The notes below the pieces were generated by a model. That model searched no databases, was not told the origin of the DNA, and worked only from the letters and a program-made list of their open reading frames with translations. 64,000 nt of DNA from assembly GCF_003044565.1 (NCBI RefSeq), contig NZ_POXG01000003.1, forward strand, positions 124,001 to 188,000, given 5' to 3'. Position 1 is the first letter of the stretch, and each line of letters starts with the position of its first letter. Below are positions 1 through 8,386 of the stretch, in pieces. The DNA is from Neisseria sicca. GTDB lineage: Bacteria > Pseudomonadota > Gammaproteobacteria > Burkholderiales > Neisseriaceae. Made by a program: the position numbers and the translations under genes.

Positions 1-1
1 T

Positions 2-3000
2 TTCGTCTGCAATGCCTACATTACCGACCTGATGCAGGCAGGTGAATTTTTGAACAATCTTGCCAGCGTCTTTACCGGTTTACCGGTTTGGAACGGACAG
101 CAAGTATCCGTCGTCATGGATGCCGACGCCGATCCGGTGGCGCAATATACCAATGCCAATGTTAAAGACGGCCTGTTTAATTATGCGGGTGCAGCGTTGA
201 AGTCCATTCATACTGCTGTTCATGTGCAGTATATAGACAAATACGATGGCTATCGCGCTAAAACAGAATATGTAGCCGACAACGAAGCCATCGCCCGCTA
301 TGGTTTGAATATCAAGCAGATTACTGCGTTCGGCTGCGATTCGCGCGGGCAGGCGGCACGTTTCGGCGCATGGACGCTGCAAACTGAGTTGCGGCAGCAG
401 AACGCCGTAACGTTTGAAATCGGGCGTGAGGGGTTGAAGCATCTACCTTACGACATCGTGCAGATTATGGACAATCAATACGCGGGTGCAGAGTTGTCTG
501 GACGTGTTGCCGCCATTTCGGGCAATGTGCTGACGCTGGATCGACCTGTATCCGATGCGGTCGGAGCCTTGGTGTTTTATTCTGAAGGCGGCAGTCTGAA
601 ATCAGCGAAGATAACTGCGGCAGCAGGCAATAAGGTTACTTTGGAGCGTGAGGTGCCGCTGCAGGCTGGCGATACGTGGGTTTTATCCGGAAAAGTCAAG
701 CCGCGCCTCTATCGTGCCATCGGCATCAAAGAGAATACGGATGCGGGTACTTATACGGTTACCGCGTTGCTGCATGACCCGAAAAAATATGCTGCGGTGG
801 ATAGTTTTGCGCATTTTGACCATGAAATTACCACGCTGCATAACACCGCCCCTGTGTTGACCGATGCGGCTGTCAATACCGACGGTGGAACAGTTGTGAT
901 GACATGGGACAACCTGGCCGCAAACGGTCAGGTTTTAACTTACGATATTAAGATTTACCGTAACAACAGCCTATACCGCCATATCCCTGATGCACAGACA
1001 GCGGAAATCCGTCTGGAAAATCTGCCGAACGGCAATTATCGGGCGGAAATACGCGGCCGTAATGCACGGGGTGTACTGTCTGCACCGTTGGTTAAGGCTT
1101 GGAGTATCGACTATGCCGTTACCGGATTGAGGACGACGCCGAAAACACTGTCTGTGGCCGTGGATTGGGTGTTGCCGCAAACCGTTGTTTCCGAGTTGGT
1201 TTCCGAGCTGTGGTATAGCAAGACCAACAATCTTCAGACGGCAACGAAACTCGCGTCGCTGGCGTATCCGCAAAACAGCTATACCTTAACCGGCGTCGGC
1301 GTTGCCGACGTTTATTATTTCTGGGTGCGCATTCGTGATATTGCAGGAAATACGGGGGAATTTACCGCTGCCGTACAGGGTAGGGCAGACAACAATCCTG
1401 CGCCGATAGTGCAGCAGATTCAGGGGGCAATCGGGAAGTCTGCATTAAGCAGGGAGCTGATAGATACGCTGAATCGGGATATGGCTGCGGCTGCGGGGTT
1501 GAAAGTGTCAGCAGAGGCGGCGGAACGTGCTAAAGCCTTACAGGAGGAAGCACGGGCGCGGACGGCGGCAATACAGGCAGAGTCGTCTGCCCGCACGGCG
1601 GCAATACAGGCAGAATCGTCTGCCCGGACTGCCGAGCTTGCTAGAAAGTCATCTGAAATCGGTACGCGTATTGCCGCAACAGAAGCTGTCAATGAGCAGC
1701 AGGCGCAGCAAATCCAAACTGTTACGTCTGCGCAAGGCAATACCGCCGCCGGGCTGGAAGCCGAAAAAAAAGCCCGTACCGATGGCGACAGAGCCGAGGC
1801 GCAGGCGCGTGAAACACTGGCTGTCAGACTTGGTAATGCAGAAAGCGGTATTTCGGCATTGCGGGAAACCGTAACACGTCAGGATGCTGCCCGGTCGTCT
1901 GAAATCAACACGTTGACGGCGAAGCTGGAGAGTGTTGAGGTCGGCGGCCGGAACTACGCCTTATCGACGGCTGCGGCGGATAAAATTCTTACGGTAAGCG
2001 GCAACAATCAGACCAAAAACGTTACTATCGACGTTTCGTCTGCTTTGGAACTGAAGCAAGGCGATAGTTTGATTATCTCGTGCGATATCGAACTGGTAAA
2101 CGCCACATCGCCTTATGGCAAACCATACCCACGAATTGGCGCGGAATTTTCTGTGACCTACGCCGACAACTCTGTCGGGTATTTTGCTGCGTGGTACGAC
2201 CAAGCCATCAGCGGTACGACCAAAACGCTGAAACAGCGTATTGTCGCCAAACACACGGTTGCCAAAGAGGTAAAGGCACTCCGAAACATCATCGTTCAGG
2301 CGCGGTATCAAACGTCTGATTCCATCAAAGTTTCGGGTGTAAAACTGGAGCGCGGCACGGTAGCAACTGACTGGAGTCCTGCACCGGAGGACAGTAACGC
2401 CGATGCGTCTGCGTTATCGGCTTTGTCGGCTGAATTGACTGCCTATAAAGCAGCACAGGTTGAAACCGATAAGGCGCAAACCGAAGAAATTCGTGCGGCT
2501 AAGGCAGTAGCATCCGGAAATCAGGCAGAGATCACACGCTTGCAGACTGCCAAGGCAGAGAAGGACGAAGTTGCCACTATCGCCCGCAGCGCATTGTCGG
2601 CAGAATGGAAGCGTGATGCTGATAATGCCAAAACGGCGGCGGTTGCAGCGGCAGTGGCAGACGCCAAAGTTAAGGCAGATGCAGCACAGGCGGCGGCAGA
2701 AAGAGCGGCACAGGCCAAAGCAGATGCAGCACAGGCGGCAGCGGCGGCGGATGCCAAGAACAAGTCTGATGCGGCCAAGGCGGCGGCAATTGCCGATGCG
2801 GCAGCCAAAGATGCACAAATCAAGCGCGAAGCGGCGGCAGATGCCAAAGCCAAAGCAGATAAAGCCTTGGCGGATGCCAAGTCCTACTCGGATACGGCAT
2901 CGGCAAAAATTGACCGTCTTGCAGAAACCGTCAGTCGGAATGATGCTGCCCGGTCATCTGAAATCAACACGTTGACGGCGAAGCTGGAGAGTGTTGAGGT

Positions 3001-5431
3001 CGGCGGACGGAACTACGCCTTATCGACGGCTGCGGCGGATAAGGTTCTTACGGTAAGCGGCAACAATCAGACCAAAAACGTTACTATCGACGTTTCGTCT
3101 GCTTTGGAACTGAAGCAAGGCGATAGTTTGATTATCTCGTGCGATATCGAACTGGTAAACGCCACATCGCCTTATGGCAAACCATACCCACGAATTGGCG
3201 CGGAATTTTCTGTGACCTACGCCGACAACTCTGTCGGGTATTTTGCTGCGTGGTACGACCAAGCCATCAGCGGTACGACCAAAACGCTGAAACAGCGTAT
3301 TGTCGCCAAACACACGGTTGCCAAAGAGGTAAAGGCACTCCGAAACATCATCGTTCAGGCGCGGTATCAAACGTCTGATTCCATCAAAGTTTCGGGTGTA
3401 AAACTGGAGCGCGGCACGGTAGCAACTGACTGGAGTCCTGCACCGGAGGACAGTAACGCCGATGCGTCTGCGTTATCGGCTTTGTCGGCTGAATTGACTG
3501 CCTATAAAGCAGCACAGGTTGAAACCGATAAGGCGCAAACCGAAGAAATTCGTGCGGCTAAGGCAGTAGCATCCGGAAATCAGGCAGAGATCACACGATT
3601 GCAGACTGCCAAGGCAGAGAAGGACGAAGTTGCCACTATCGCCCGCAACGCATTGTCGGCAGAATGGAAGCGTGATGCTGATAATGCTAAAACGGCGGCG
3701 GTTGCAGCGGCAGTGGCAGACGCCAAAGTTAAGGCAGATGCAGCACAGGCGGCGGCAGAAAGAGCGGCACAGGCCAAAGCAGATGCAGCACAGGCGGCTG
3801 CGGCGGCGGATGCCAAGACCAAGTCTGATGCGGCCAAGGCGGCGGCAATTGCCGATGCGGCAGCCAAAGATGCACAAATCAAGCGCGAAGCGGCGGCGGA
3901 TGCCAAAGCCAAAGCAGATAAAGCCTTGGCGGATGCCAAGTCCTATTCGGATACGGCATCGGCAAAAATTGACCGTCTTGCAGAAACCGTCAGTCGAAAT
4001 GATGCTGCCAGGTCGTCTGAAATCAACACGTTGACGGCGAAGCTGGAGAATGTTGAGGTCGGCGGCCGGAACTATGCCTTATCAACAGGAACAGCCGGCA
4101 AAGTGTTGACCGTTAGCGGGAATAATCAGACCAAAAACGTCACTATCGACGTTTCGTCTGCTTTGGATCTGAAGCAAGGCGATAGTTTGATTATCTCGTG
4201 CGATATCGAACTGGTAAACGCTACATCGCCTTATGGCAAACCATACCCACGAATCGGCGTGGAATTTTCTGTGACCTACGCCGACAACTCTATCGGGTAT
4301 TTTGCTGCGTGGTACGAAGAAGCCGTCAGCGGTACGACCAAAACGCTGAAACAGCGTATTGTCGCCAAACACACGGTTGCCAAAGAGGTAAAGGCACTCC
4401 GAGGCATCATCGTTCAGGCGCGTTATCAGACATCTGATTCCATCAAGGTTTCGGGAGTAAAACTGGAGCGCGGCACGGTAGCAACTGACTGGAGTCCCGC
4501 GCCGGAGGACAGTAACGCCGATACGTCTGCTTTGACGGCCTTGTCGGCTAAAGTTCAGCAGGCCAGTTCTGCCGTTGCAGAGATAGGAGGGAAAATACAG
4601 TCTTTGTACACGCTGAAGACTGAGGCAATAGCAGGCGGCCGTCGTGCAGTTGCAGGGGTTGCAGTGGGAGCTGATGGAAAGACGGGAAGCGGCGAAATCC
4701 TCCTGATGGCAGATAAAGTTGCTTATGTCGATCCGAAAGATAAGACGGTTACGCCCGCTTTCGTTACCGTTATCGAAAACGGCAGGGCAAAGCAGGCATT
4801 GAACGGTGATTTGTTTGCTTCAGGTTCTGTTTTGGCGAAGCATCTTGCCGCCAACCTAACCGTCGAAGCGCCGACGTTGAATGGTGCAACCGTCAATGCA
4901 GGTCTGATCAACGGCGGTACGATACGTGGTGCAAGAATCGAAGCCGTGGATTTGGAGGCCGCTAATATCATCGGAGATGTCGTGGCGGTCAGGACGTTTG
5001 AGCTGAAGCAGTCGCCATTAGGTTATCAGGAATTGATATGCCAAATCCCTGATAGCCGAAAAGCACGCCGGACGGTCATCGTACCGCCGGTTTTTGCTGT
5101 TGCAGAAAACGGTGCAGTTGTCAGTCTGCAACTGTATATGGATGGTGTGATTCAGCGGGAGGTTACGATTCAGTCGCCTGAAAAGAGGATAGAACGTAAC
5201 GAGAAATTTTCCGTATGGGTTCCGGGTGGGCCACCGTTGTATATGAGGACTCCGCAGGATGTGCCTCTTAGTTTTTCCGTCCCATTCCATCTACCAAAGA
5301 TAGGCAGTATATCTTTCCAGAAAGGTATCGATGGTGCAGCGCATTCATTGCATATCCTCTGCCGCATTAGCGGCAATTTTGATTATTCGCCCTTGGGCGA
5401 TTTATCGGGTATCGTCTGTCTTATTGTTTAA
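2..5431 (+). CDS. Prophage tail tip / host-specificity protein J, 5' end outside window
   Basis: The frame is open from base 2, so the gene starts upstream; the first in-window Met is at 32 and leaves 1,799 codons. From that Met, two fibronectin type III-like segments lie at about 270-450. Alanine-rich coiled coil follows (about 490-600). Next come two nearly identical 353-residue units starting near 621 and 974, each with a beta-rich module beginning VGGRNYALS plus a long Ala/Lys/Asp coiled coil, and a third, truncated unit from about 1327. The C-terminal part (from about 1530, AGGRRAVAGVAVGADGKTG) resembles the DUF1983 region of lambda-like J proteins. J proteins sit at the tail tip and set receptor specificity; that role is inferred from architecture. 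A terminator follows the stop. Confidence 0.8.
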   Translation, partial: FVCNAYITDLMQAGEFLNNLASVFTGLPVWNGQQVSVVMDADADPVAQYTNANVKDGLFNYAGAALKSIHTAVHVQYIDKYDGYRAKTEYVADNEAIARYGLNIKQITAFGCDSRGQAARFGAWTLQTELRQQNAVTFEIGREGLKHLPYDIVQIMDNQYAGAELSGRVAAISGNVLTLDRPVSDAVGALVFYSEGGSLKSAKITAAAGNKVTLEREVPLQAGDTWVLSGKVKPRLYRAIGIKENTDAGTYTVTALLHDPKKYAAVDSFAHFDHEITTLHNTAPVLTDAAVNTDGGTVVMTWDNLAANGQVLTYDIKIYRNNSLYRHIPDAQTAEIRLENLPNGNYRAEIRGRNARGVLSAPLVKAWSIDYAVTGLRTTPKTLSVAVDWVLPQTVVSELVSELWYSKTNNLQTATKLASLAYPQNSYTLTGVGVADVYYFWVRIRDIAGNTGEFTAAVQGRADNNPAPIVQQIQGAIGKSALSRELIDTLNRDMAAAAGLKVSAEAAERAKALQEEARARTAAIQAESSARTAAIQAESSARTAELARKSSEIGTRIAATEAVNEQQAQQIQTVTSAQGNTAAGLEAEKKARTDGDRAEAQARETLAVRLGNAESGISALRETVTRQDAARSSEINTLTAKLESVEVGGRNYALSTAAADKILTVSGNNQTKNVTIDVSSALELKQGDSLIISCDIELVNATSPYGKPYPRIGAEFSVTYADNSVGYFAAWYDQAISGTTKTLKQRIVAKHTVAKEVKALRNIIVQARYQTSDSIKVSGVKLERGTVATDWSPAPEDSNADASALSALSAELTAYKAAQVETDKAQTEEIRAAKAVASGNQAEITRLQTAKAEKDEVATIARSALSAEWKRDADNAKTAAVAAAVADAKVKADAAQAAAERAAQAKADAAQAAAAADAKNKSDAAKAAAIADAAAKDAQIKREAAADAKAKADKALADAKSYSDTASAKIDRLAETVSRNDAARSSEINTLTAKLESVEVGGRNYALSTAAADKVLTVSGNNQTKNVTIDVSSALELKQGDSLIISCDIELVNATSPYGKPYPRIGAEFSVTYADNSVGYFAAWYDQAISGTTKTLKQRIVAKHTVAKEVKALRNIIVQARYQTSDSIKVSGVKLERGTVATDWSPAPEDSNADASALSALSAELTAYKAAQVETDKAQTEEIRAAKAVASGNQAEITRLQTAKAEKDEVATIARNALSAEWKRDADNAKTAAVAAAVADAKVKADAAQAAAERAAQAKADAAQAAAAADAKTKSDAAKAAAIADAAAKDAQIKREAAADAKAKADKALADAKSYSDTASAKIDRLAETVSRNDAARSSEINTLTAKLENVEVGGRNYALSTGTAGKVLTVSGNNQTKNVTIDVSSALDLKQGDSLIISCDIELVNATSPYGKPYPRIGVEFSVTYADNSIGYFAAWYEEAVSGTTKTLKQRIVAKHTVAKEVKALRGIIVQARYQTSDSIKVSGVKLERGTVATDWSPAPEDSNADTSALTALSAKVQQASSAVAEIGGKIQSLYTLKTEAIAGGRRAVAGVAVGADGKTGSGEILLMADKVAYVDPKDKTVTPAFVTVIENGRAKQALNGDLFASGSVLAKHLAANLTVEAPTLNGATVNAGLINGGTIRGARIEAVDLEAANIIGDVVAVRTFELKQSPLGYQELICQIPDSRKARRTVIVPPVFAVAENGAVVSLQLYMDGVIQREVTIQSPEKRIERNEKFSVWVPGGPPLYMRTPQDVPLSFSVPFHLPKIGSISFQKGIDGAAHSLHILCRISGNFDYSPLGDLSGIVCLIV
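1892..4530 (+). repeat. 1,059-bp in-frame tandem repeat inside the tail-tip gene (2 full copies plus a partial third)
   Basis: Sequence from about 1892 recurs at about 2951 and again at about 4010, an exact period of 1,059 bp (353 codons). Copies one and two differ at only a few bases, for example Ile/Val after ADK and Asn/Thr in the coiled coil. The third copy is more diverged and stops after the beta-rich module near 4530. Each unit is one globular module plus one coiled coil. The boundary word reads GGTCGTCTGAAATC in the first and third units, close to the uptake sequence. Confidence 0.9.
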
Positions 5432-5437
5432 ATTTTA

Positions 5438-5461
5438 GCCGTCCGAAAGGGCGGCTTTTTT
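5438..5461 (+). terminator. Rho-independent terminator after the tail gene
   Basis: A GCCGTCC stem pairs with GGGCGGC around a GAAA loop and runs directly into seven T residues, seven bases after the stop codon. Confidence 0.85.
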
Positions 5462-5501
5462 CTGCCTGCCTGAGGGTGGGCTTTTTTTATGGAGGTTTAT
5501 T

Positions 5502-5948
5502 ATGGATCAGGCAAAACGTACAGCCTATGTTAAAATCATTAACGCTTTATTCGACGGAGCTGTCAAGGTACAGCCCGGTCAAATTACCGAAACCGTCGTT
5601 GATATGGCGGACAAGATGTTTGACGAAATTGCAACCTGCCATGAGCGCATCAAGCCGATGGCGGTGTTGGCAGACGGTATTGCAGGAAGTATTGTCAAAC
5701 TTGCGCCAAACGAAATTCCGCTTATTTTTGGGAATTCGTCGTTTGGAAGCTATCTGAAAAGTAAAACCCGTGATGAAGTGTTTAAAGTGTTGAAGCAAAG
5801 CAAGGTTAATAATGCCGTTAAAGTCCTTGAGGCATTTTACGAAAGCTGGTTAAAGTACACTGCAAAAGACCGCCGTCTGAAAGTCTGCATCGTAACCGCG
5901 CAATCCCGTTGGCGTTCGCGCTTTGAAATGGAATTGCTGGGAATTTAA
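5502..5948 (+). CDS. Phage protein of unknown function, 148 aa
   Basis: The start is ATG 5502 after a GGAGG ribosome-binding site at about 5490. The protein is soluble, mostly helical, with no signal peptide or membrane segment, and ends with a basic stretch (KDRRLKVCIVTAQSRWRSRF). I do not recognise a family. It sits between the tail-tip gene and the lysis genes on the same strand, the usual place for accessory or moron genes in neisserial prophages. Confidence 0.55.
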   Translation: MDQAKRTAYVKIINALFDGAVKVQPGQITETVVDMADKMFDEIATCHERIKPMAVLADGIAGSIVKLAPNEIPLIFGNSSFGSYLKSKTRDEVFKVLKQSKVNNAVKVLEAFYESWLKYTAKDRRLKVCIVTAQSRWRSRFEMELLGI

Positions 5949-5964
5949 ACAGGAGCAGAAGTAA

Positions 5965-6171
5965 ATGAAAGCAGTCAGGGATATAGCCTTATGGCTGGCA
6001 GTAACGATTTGGATCAACTTTTTCCCCGACAGTTACCACTATGATACCGTTCCACAGGGACGGTACGGATACTGGCATGCAGACCATCCGTGGTATCCCT
6101 ATGCGCGCTTTCTGCTGCCTTTATTTTTAGCCTGTATCCTTTTCTACCGTCATTTTCGGAAACGGAAATAG
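5965..6171 (+). CDS. Small two-helix membrane protein, 68 aa
   Basis: It starts 16 bases after the upstream stop, with AGGAGCAG as ribosome-binding site. A hydrophobic segment at about 8-21 and a second at about 49-62 flank a short aromatic loop (DSYHYDTVPQGRYGYW); the C-terminus is basic (RHFRKRK). No family is recognised. Its position among tail and lysis genes suggests a phage membrane protein. A holin-like role is possible but unsupported beyond size and topology. Confidence 0.5.
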   Translation: MKAVRDIALWLAVTIWINFFPDSYHYDTVPQGRYGYWHADHPWYPYARFLLPLFLACILFYRHFRKRK

Positions 6172-6190
6172 ATACGGCTGCAAAACCGAA

Positions 6191-6221
6191 ACCGTCTGAA
6201 TGGTTCAGACGGTCTTTTTTT
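6191..6221 (+). terminator. Terminator built from paired uptake-like words
   Basis: CCGTCTGAA and TTCAGACGG form a tight hairpin followed by a run of T. It separates the small membrane gene from the next phage gene. Confidence 0.75.
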
Positions 6222-6238
6222 ATCCAAAGGAAACCATC

Positions 6239-6610
6239 ATGTCAAAAGACAAAAATCAAATCATCGTCGGAATCAACCGTGAAATCATCGATACCGAAAC
6301 CGACAGTTCTGCCGAGTTTCACGTCATCCGACATATATCGCTGGATTATGCAACCGGCTTTAATGTGGTGTCGTTAGACAGCTACGTGCGCAAATCGACA
6401 TTTGAACGTCGCGGACGTTCGGTCGGTTCGATGCAGTTGAATATTCCGGGCGTGCCGCCGCGCGGTACGGATGTATTGGACTGGGCATACCAGGCTGTTG
6501 TGGCGGCGGTTGAAGAGGGTGCGGTCGATGCCTACGGTCAGCCTATTTCCGCCAACAGCCTGACCGGCGCGGAGTTGGTCTATGCCGATTTGCCTGAAGC
6601 AGCCATCTGA
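6239..6610 (+). CDS. Phage protein of unknown function, 123 aa
   Basis: The start was set at ATG 6239 (MSKDKNQIIVG), preceded by AAAGGAAA. An in-frame upstream codon would begin inside the terminator stem and was not used. The protein is soluble and acidic, with a segment RRGRSVGSMQLNIPGVPPRG in its middle and an alanine-rich helix near the end. I recognise no family; it is likely a small structural or accessory phage protein. Confidence 0.55.
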   Translation: MSKDKNQIIVGINREIIDTETDSSAEFHVIRHISLDYATGFNVVSLDSYVRKSTFERRGRSVGSMQLNIPGVPPRGTDVLDWAYQAVVAAVEEGAVDAYGQPISANSLTGAELVYADLPEAAI

Positions 6611-6621
6611 TTCATAACACG

Positions 6622-6656
6622 GAAGGTCGTCTGAAAAACAGTTTCAGACGACCTTC
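6622..6656 (+). terminator. Uptake-sequence inverted pair acting as terminator
   Basis: GAAGGTCGTCTGAAA pairs perfectly with TTTCAGACGACCTTC around a 5-base loop. There is no long T run, so termination strength is uncertain. Confidence 0.6.
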
Positions 6657-6673
6657 GCATAAGGGAAAAGAAA

Positions 6674-7099
6674 ATGTCTGAACCGATTATTACCCCTGCC
6701 GCCGTTTACACTTTCGGCGGTGTGGTCGGCGCAGGTCATCTGTTGGGGATGCCTGTCGATGCAGTCGTGCTGGGCGCGGTGGCTTCGGCGGCGGTAACGA
6801 TGATAAGCGAGCCGAAAAGCCGCTGGATGGTAGTGGCCTATATCGTTATCGGCGGGCTTTTGGGTGGCGCTTTTGCCCCACCGCTGACGCATTTCTTAAT
6901 CGGCGAAGTAGTTGGCAGCCATCCGTCGCTGGGTGAGCAGCGCATACAGTTTGCACATGCCTTTGCCCCCGTCGTTGTCGGCTTGTTGTGGCAGGTATTG
7001 TTGAGATTTGCCCGCGCCGTTTGGCCATCGTTCGAAAAGCATGCAGACGATATTGTGGAGTGGCTGCTGAACCTTCTGCCGTGGAGACCGAAAAAATGA
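6674..7099 (+). CDS. Holin-like phage membrane protein, 141 aa
   Basis: Start ATG 6674 has an AAGGGAAAAG site just upstream. There are three to four hydrophobic segments (about 12-45, 49-70, 93-112) and an amphipathic, positively charged C-terminal tail ending LLPWRPKK. Size, topology and position two genes ahead of an endopeptidase and the spanin pair fit a holin or holin-associated protein. The family assignment is inference; no conserved holin motif was identified. Its stop overlaps the next start (ATGA), indicating translational coupling. Confidence 0.5.
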   Translation: MSEPIITPAAVYTFGGVVGAGHLLGMPVDAVVLGAVASAAVTMISEPKSRWMVVAYIVIGGLLGGAFAPPLTHFLIGEVVGSHPSLGEQRIQFAHAFAPVVVGLLWQVLLRFARAVWPSFEKHADDIVEWLLNLLPWRPKK

Positions 7100-7371
7100 A
7101 ATTACTTTTGATTCTTTCTGCCGCCCCATCACTGATTTCGGCGTACTTGATGATTTGTCGTCTGAATGGGCGCAAGTGGAGTGCATTGTCGCCGGAGGCG
7201 TGGGCGTATCTCGCCTTTTTAGGTGGAGCGATCTATACCTTTTACATAGTCTTTGCTTACGGGCTGACGCCGAGCTTAGGCAAATTTATGATGGATATTG
7301 CCGCCTGTGTATATTTCGGCAGCCGTTCGGTACGGGTTGTCAAATGGCAGCATCGGCATGGTTTGAAATAG
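7096..7371 (+). CDS. Small phage membrane protein, 91 aa (possible second holin or antiholin)
   Basis: ATG 7096 overlaps the stop of the preceding holin-like gene by four bases, so I prefer it over an upstream in-frame start that would overlap far into that gene. An N-terminal hydrophobic helix (LLLILSAAPSLISAYLMI) is followed by two more (about 33-54 and 58-75) and a basic tail. Coupled pairs of small membrane proteins next to an endolysin are common as holin/antiholin. That function is inferred only from context. Confidence 0.5.
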   Translation: MKLLLILSAAPSLISAYLMICRLNGRKWSALSPEAWAYLAFLGGAIYTFYIVFAYGLTPSLGKFMMDIAACVYFGSRSVRVVKWQHRHGLK

Positions 7372-7386
7372 TTTGCCTGAAAAAAG

Positions 7387-7422
7387 TAAAACGCCGTGGA
7401 GCATACAGCTTTGCGGCGTTTT
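7387..7422 (+). terminator. Terminator after the holin-like pair
   Basis: AAAACGCCG pairs with CGGCGTTTT across a 17-base loop, 16 bases after the stop. Confidence 0.6.
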
Positions 7423-7456
7423 CGTATCAAAACTTTGTATGCAGAATTATTGAGAT

Positions 7457-7485
7457 AGCCGCCTGTTGTTTAGGCGGCTTTTTAT
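7457..7485 (+). terminator. Second hairpin before the endopeptidase gene
   Basis: AGCCGCCT and AGGCGGCT flank a 7-base loop and are followed by a T-rich run, a good intrinsic terminator shape just upstream of the lysis gene. Confidence 0.65.
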
Positions 7486-7509
7486 TTGAAAAGAACATGG
7501 AGAACCGAA

Positions 7510-7983
7510 ATGCAAGTTACCAAAAATTTCAGTCTGCGCGAGTTGACACGCAGTGAAACCGCTCGTCGCGCAGGAGTGCCGAACGAACCGTCGCCCGCCG
7601 AAATGGACAACATTTATTACACCGCACAGCAGCTTGAAAAAATCCGCGAATACGTCGGTCGCCCGATTATCGTAACAAGCTGCTTCCGCAGCGAGCGGGT
7701 GAACAAATTGGTCGGTGGCAGCCCGACATCGGCGCACCGACACGGACTTGCCGCCGATTGCGACGCATCGGGCATGACCTCGCTGGCATTTGCCAAACTG
7801 TTAATCAAAATGCGTGATGAAGGCGCGCTGAAATTCGACCAGTTGATACTCGAATTTCCCGAGCGCGGGGACGGCGCATGGGTACACATCGGTTTCCGAC
7901 GCAACAGCCCGCAACGCAACCAGATACTGACCGCAACCAAGAAAAACGGCAAAACCGTGTATCTGCCCGGGCTGCATCCTTGA
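7510..7983 (+). CDS. Phage M15-family peptidoglycan endopeptidase (endolysin), 157 aa
   Basis: The protein opens MQVTKNFSLRELTRSETA, typical of the M15_3 domain, and carries the zinc-site motif SAHRHGLAADCD (about 75-86) and the later W-V-H-I-G segment (about 124-128) holding the last His ligand. These enzymes cut peptide crosslinks of peptidoglycan for host lysis. ATG 7510 follows GGAGAACC and was preferred to an upstream in-frame codon. There is no signal sequence, so release depends on a holin. The spanin genes lie 400 bp downstream. Confidence 0.85.
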   Translation: MQVTKNFSLRELTRSETARRAGVPNEPSPAEMDNIYYTAQQLEKIREYVGRPIIVTSCFRSERVNKLVGGSPTSAHRHGLAADCDASGMTSLAFAKLLIKMRDEGALKFDQLILEFPERGDGAWVHIGFRRNSPQRNQILTATKKNGKTVYLPGLHP

Positions 7984-8000
7984 GGTCGTCTGAAAAAGCG

Positions 8001-8034
8001 AAACGCCGCGATGTTTAGAGCCATCGTGGCGTTT
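8001..8034 (+). terminator. Hairpin after the endopeptidase gene
   Basis: AAACGCCGCGATG pairs with CATCGTGGCGTTT (one G-T pair) around eight bases. A single uptake word lies just before it. Confidence 0.65.
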
Positions 8035-8067
8035 CTGTTCACCATTTAATATGGAGAGTGTTGGAAA

Positions 8068-8238
8068 GTGAAGGAAATTCTAGCCGAAATAACGGCATTA
8101 ATCAAGGCAATAGGGAGTGAGAGTATGGTCGAACTGGTTAAGAGTAAATGGGTAAAATTTTCGATAGGGACTGCAATATTACTGCTCCCCATTATTCCGT
8201 ACATGCCGGATATTATCCGCGCAGTGCAGGGACGCTAG
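8068..8238 (+). CDS. Tiny phage membrane protein, 56 aa
   Basis: A short open frame with a GTG start at 8068; an ATG at 8125, preceded by GGGAGTGAG, could be the true start of a 37-aa form. The C-terminal half has one hydrophobic segment (FSIGTAILLLPIIPYMP) and the C-terminus is short and basic. No family is recognised. Placement between the endolysin and spanin genes suggests a lysis accessory. Confidence 0.4.
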   Translation: MKEILAEITALIKAIGSESMVELVKSKWVKFSIGTAILLLPIIPYMPDIIRAVQGR

Positions 8239-8254
8239 AAAGGAAATACGCAAG

Positions 8255-8374
8255 ATGCTTGAATTGATCGACAAATCCGCGCGGGCGCGGCGGTTTATGT
8301 GGGCAGCTTTGGCGGCCGTCCCGCTGACCGTGCTTTTGTGGAAACTGCCCGAAATCCTGTCTGTTTTAAAGTAA
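8255..8374 (+). CDS. Tiny single-helix phage membrane protein, 39 aa
   Basis: ATG 8255 is preceded by AAAGGAAA. The peptide has a basic N-terminus (SARARRF) and one hydrophobic helix (MWAALAAVPLTVLLW). It ends 13 bases before the Rz-like gene and is probably co-transcribed with it. No family is recognised; the coding call rests on ribosome-binding site, spacing and membrane helix. Confidence 0.4.
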   Translation: MLELIDKSARARRFMWAALAAVPLTVLLWKLPEILSVLK

Positions 8375-8386
8375 AGGCCGTCTGAA

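Noticed and set aside
2414..4034. Repeated short frames of 60-134 codons on both strands within the tail gene
   Set aside because: They recur with the 1,059-bp period because the underlying gene is repeated; compositions are Arg- or Ala-rich artefacts.
1892..4530. Possible CRISPR-like array
   Set aside because: The repeat unit is 1,059 bp, in frame and protein coding; no short direct repeats with unique spacers and no cas genes were seen in the window.
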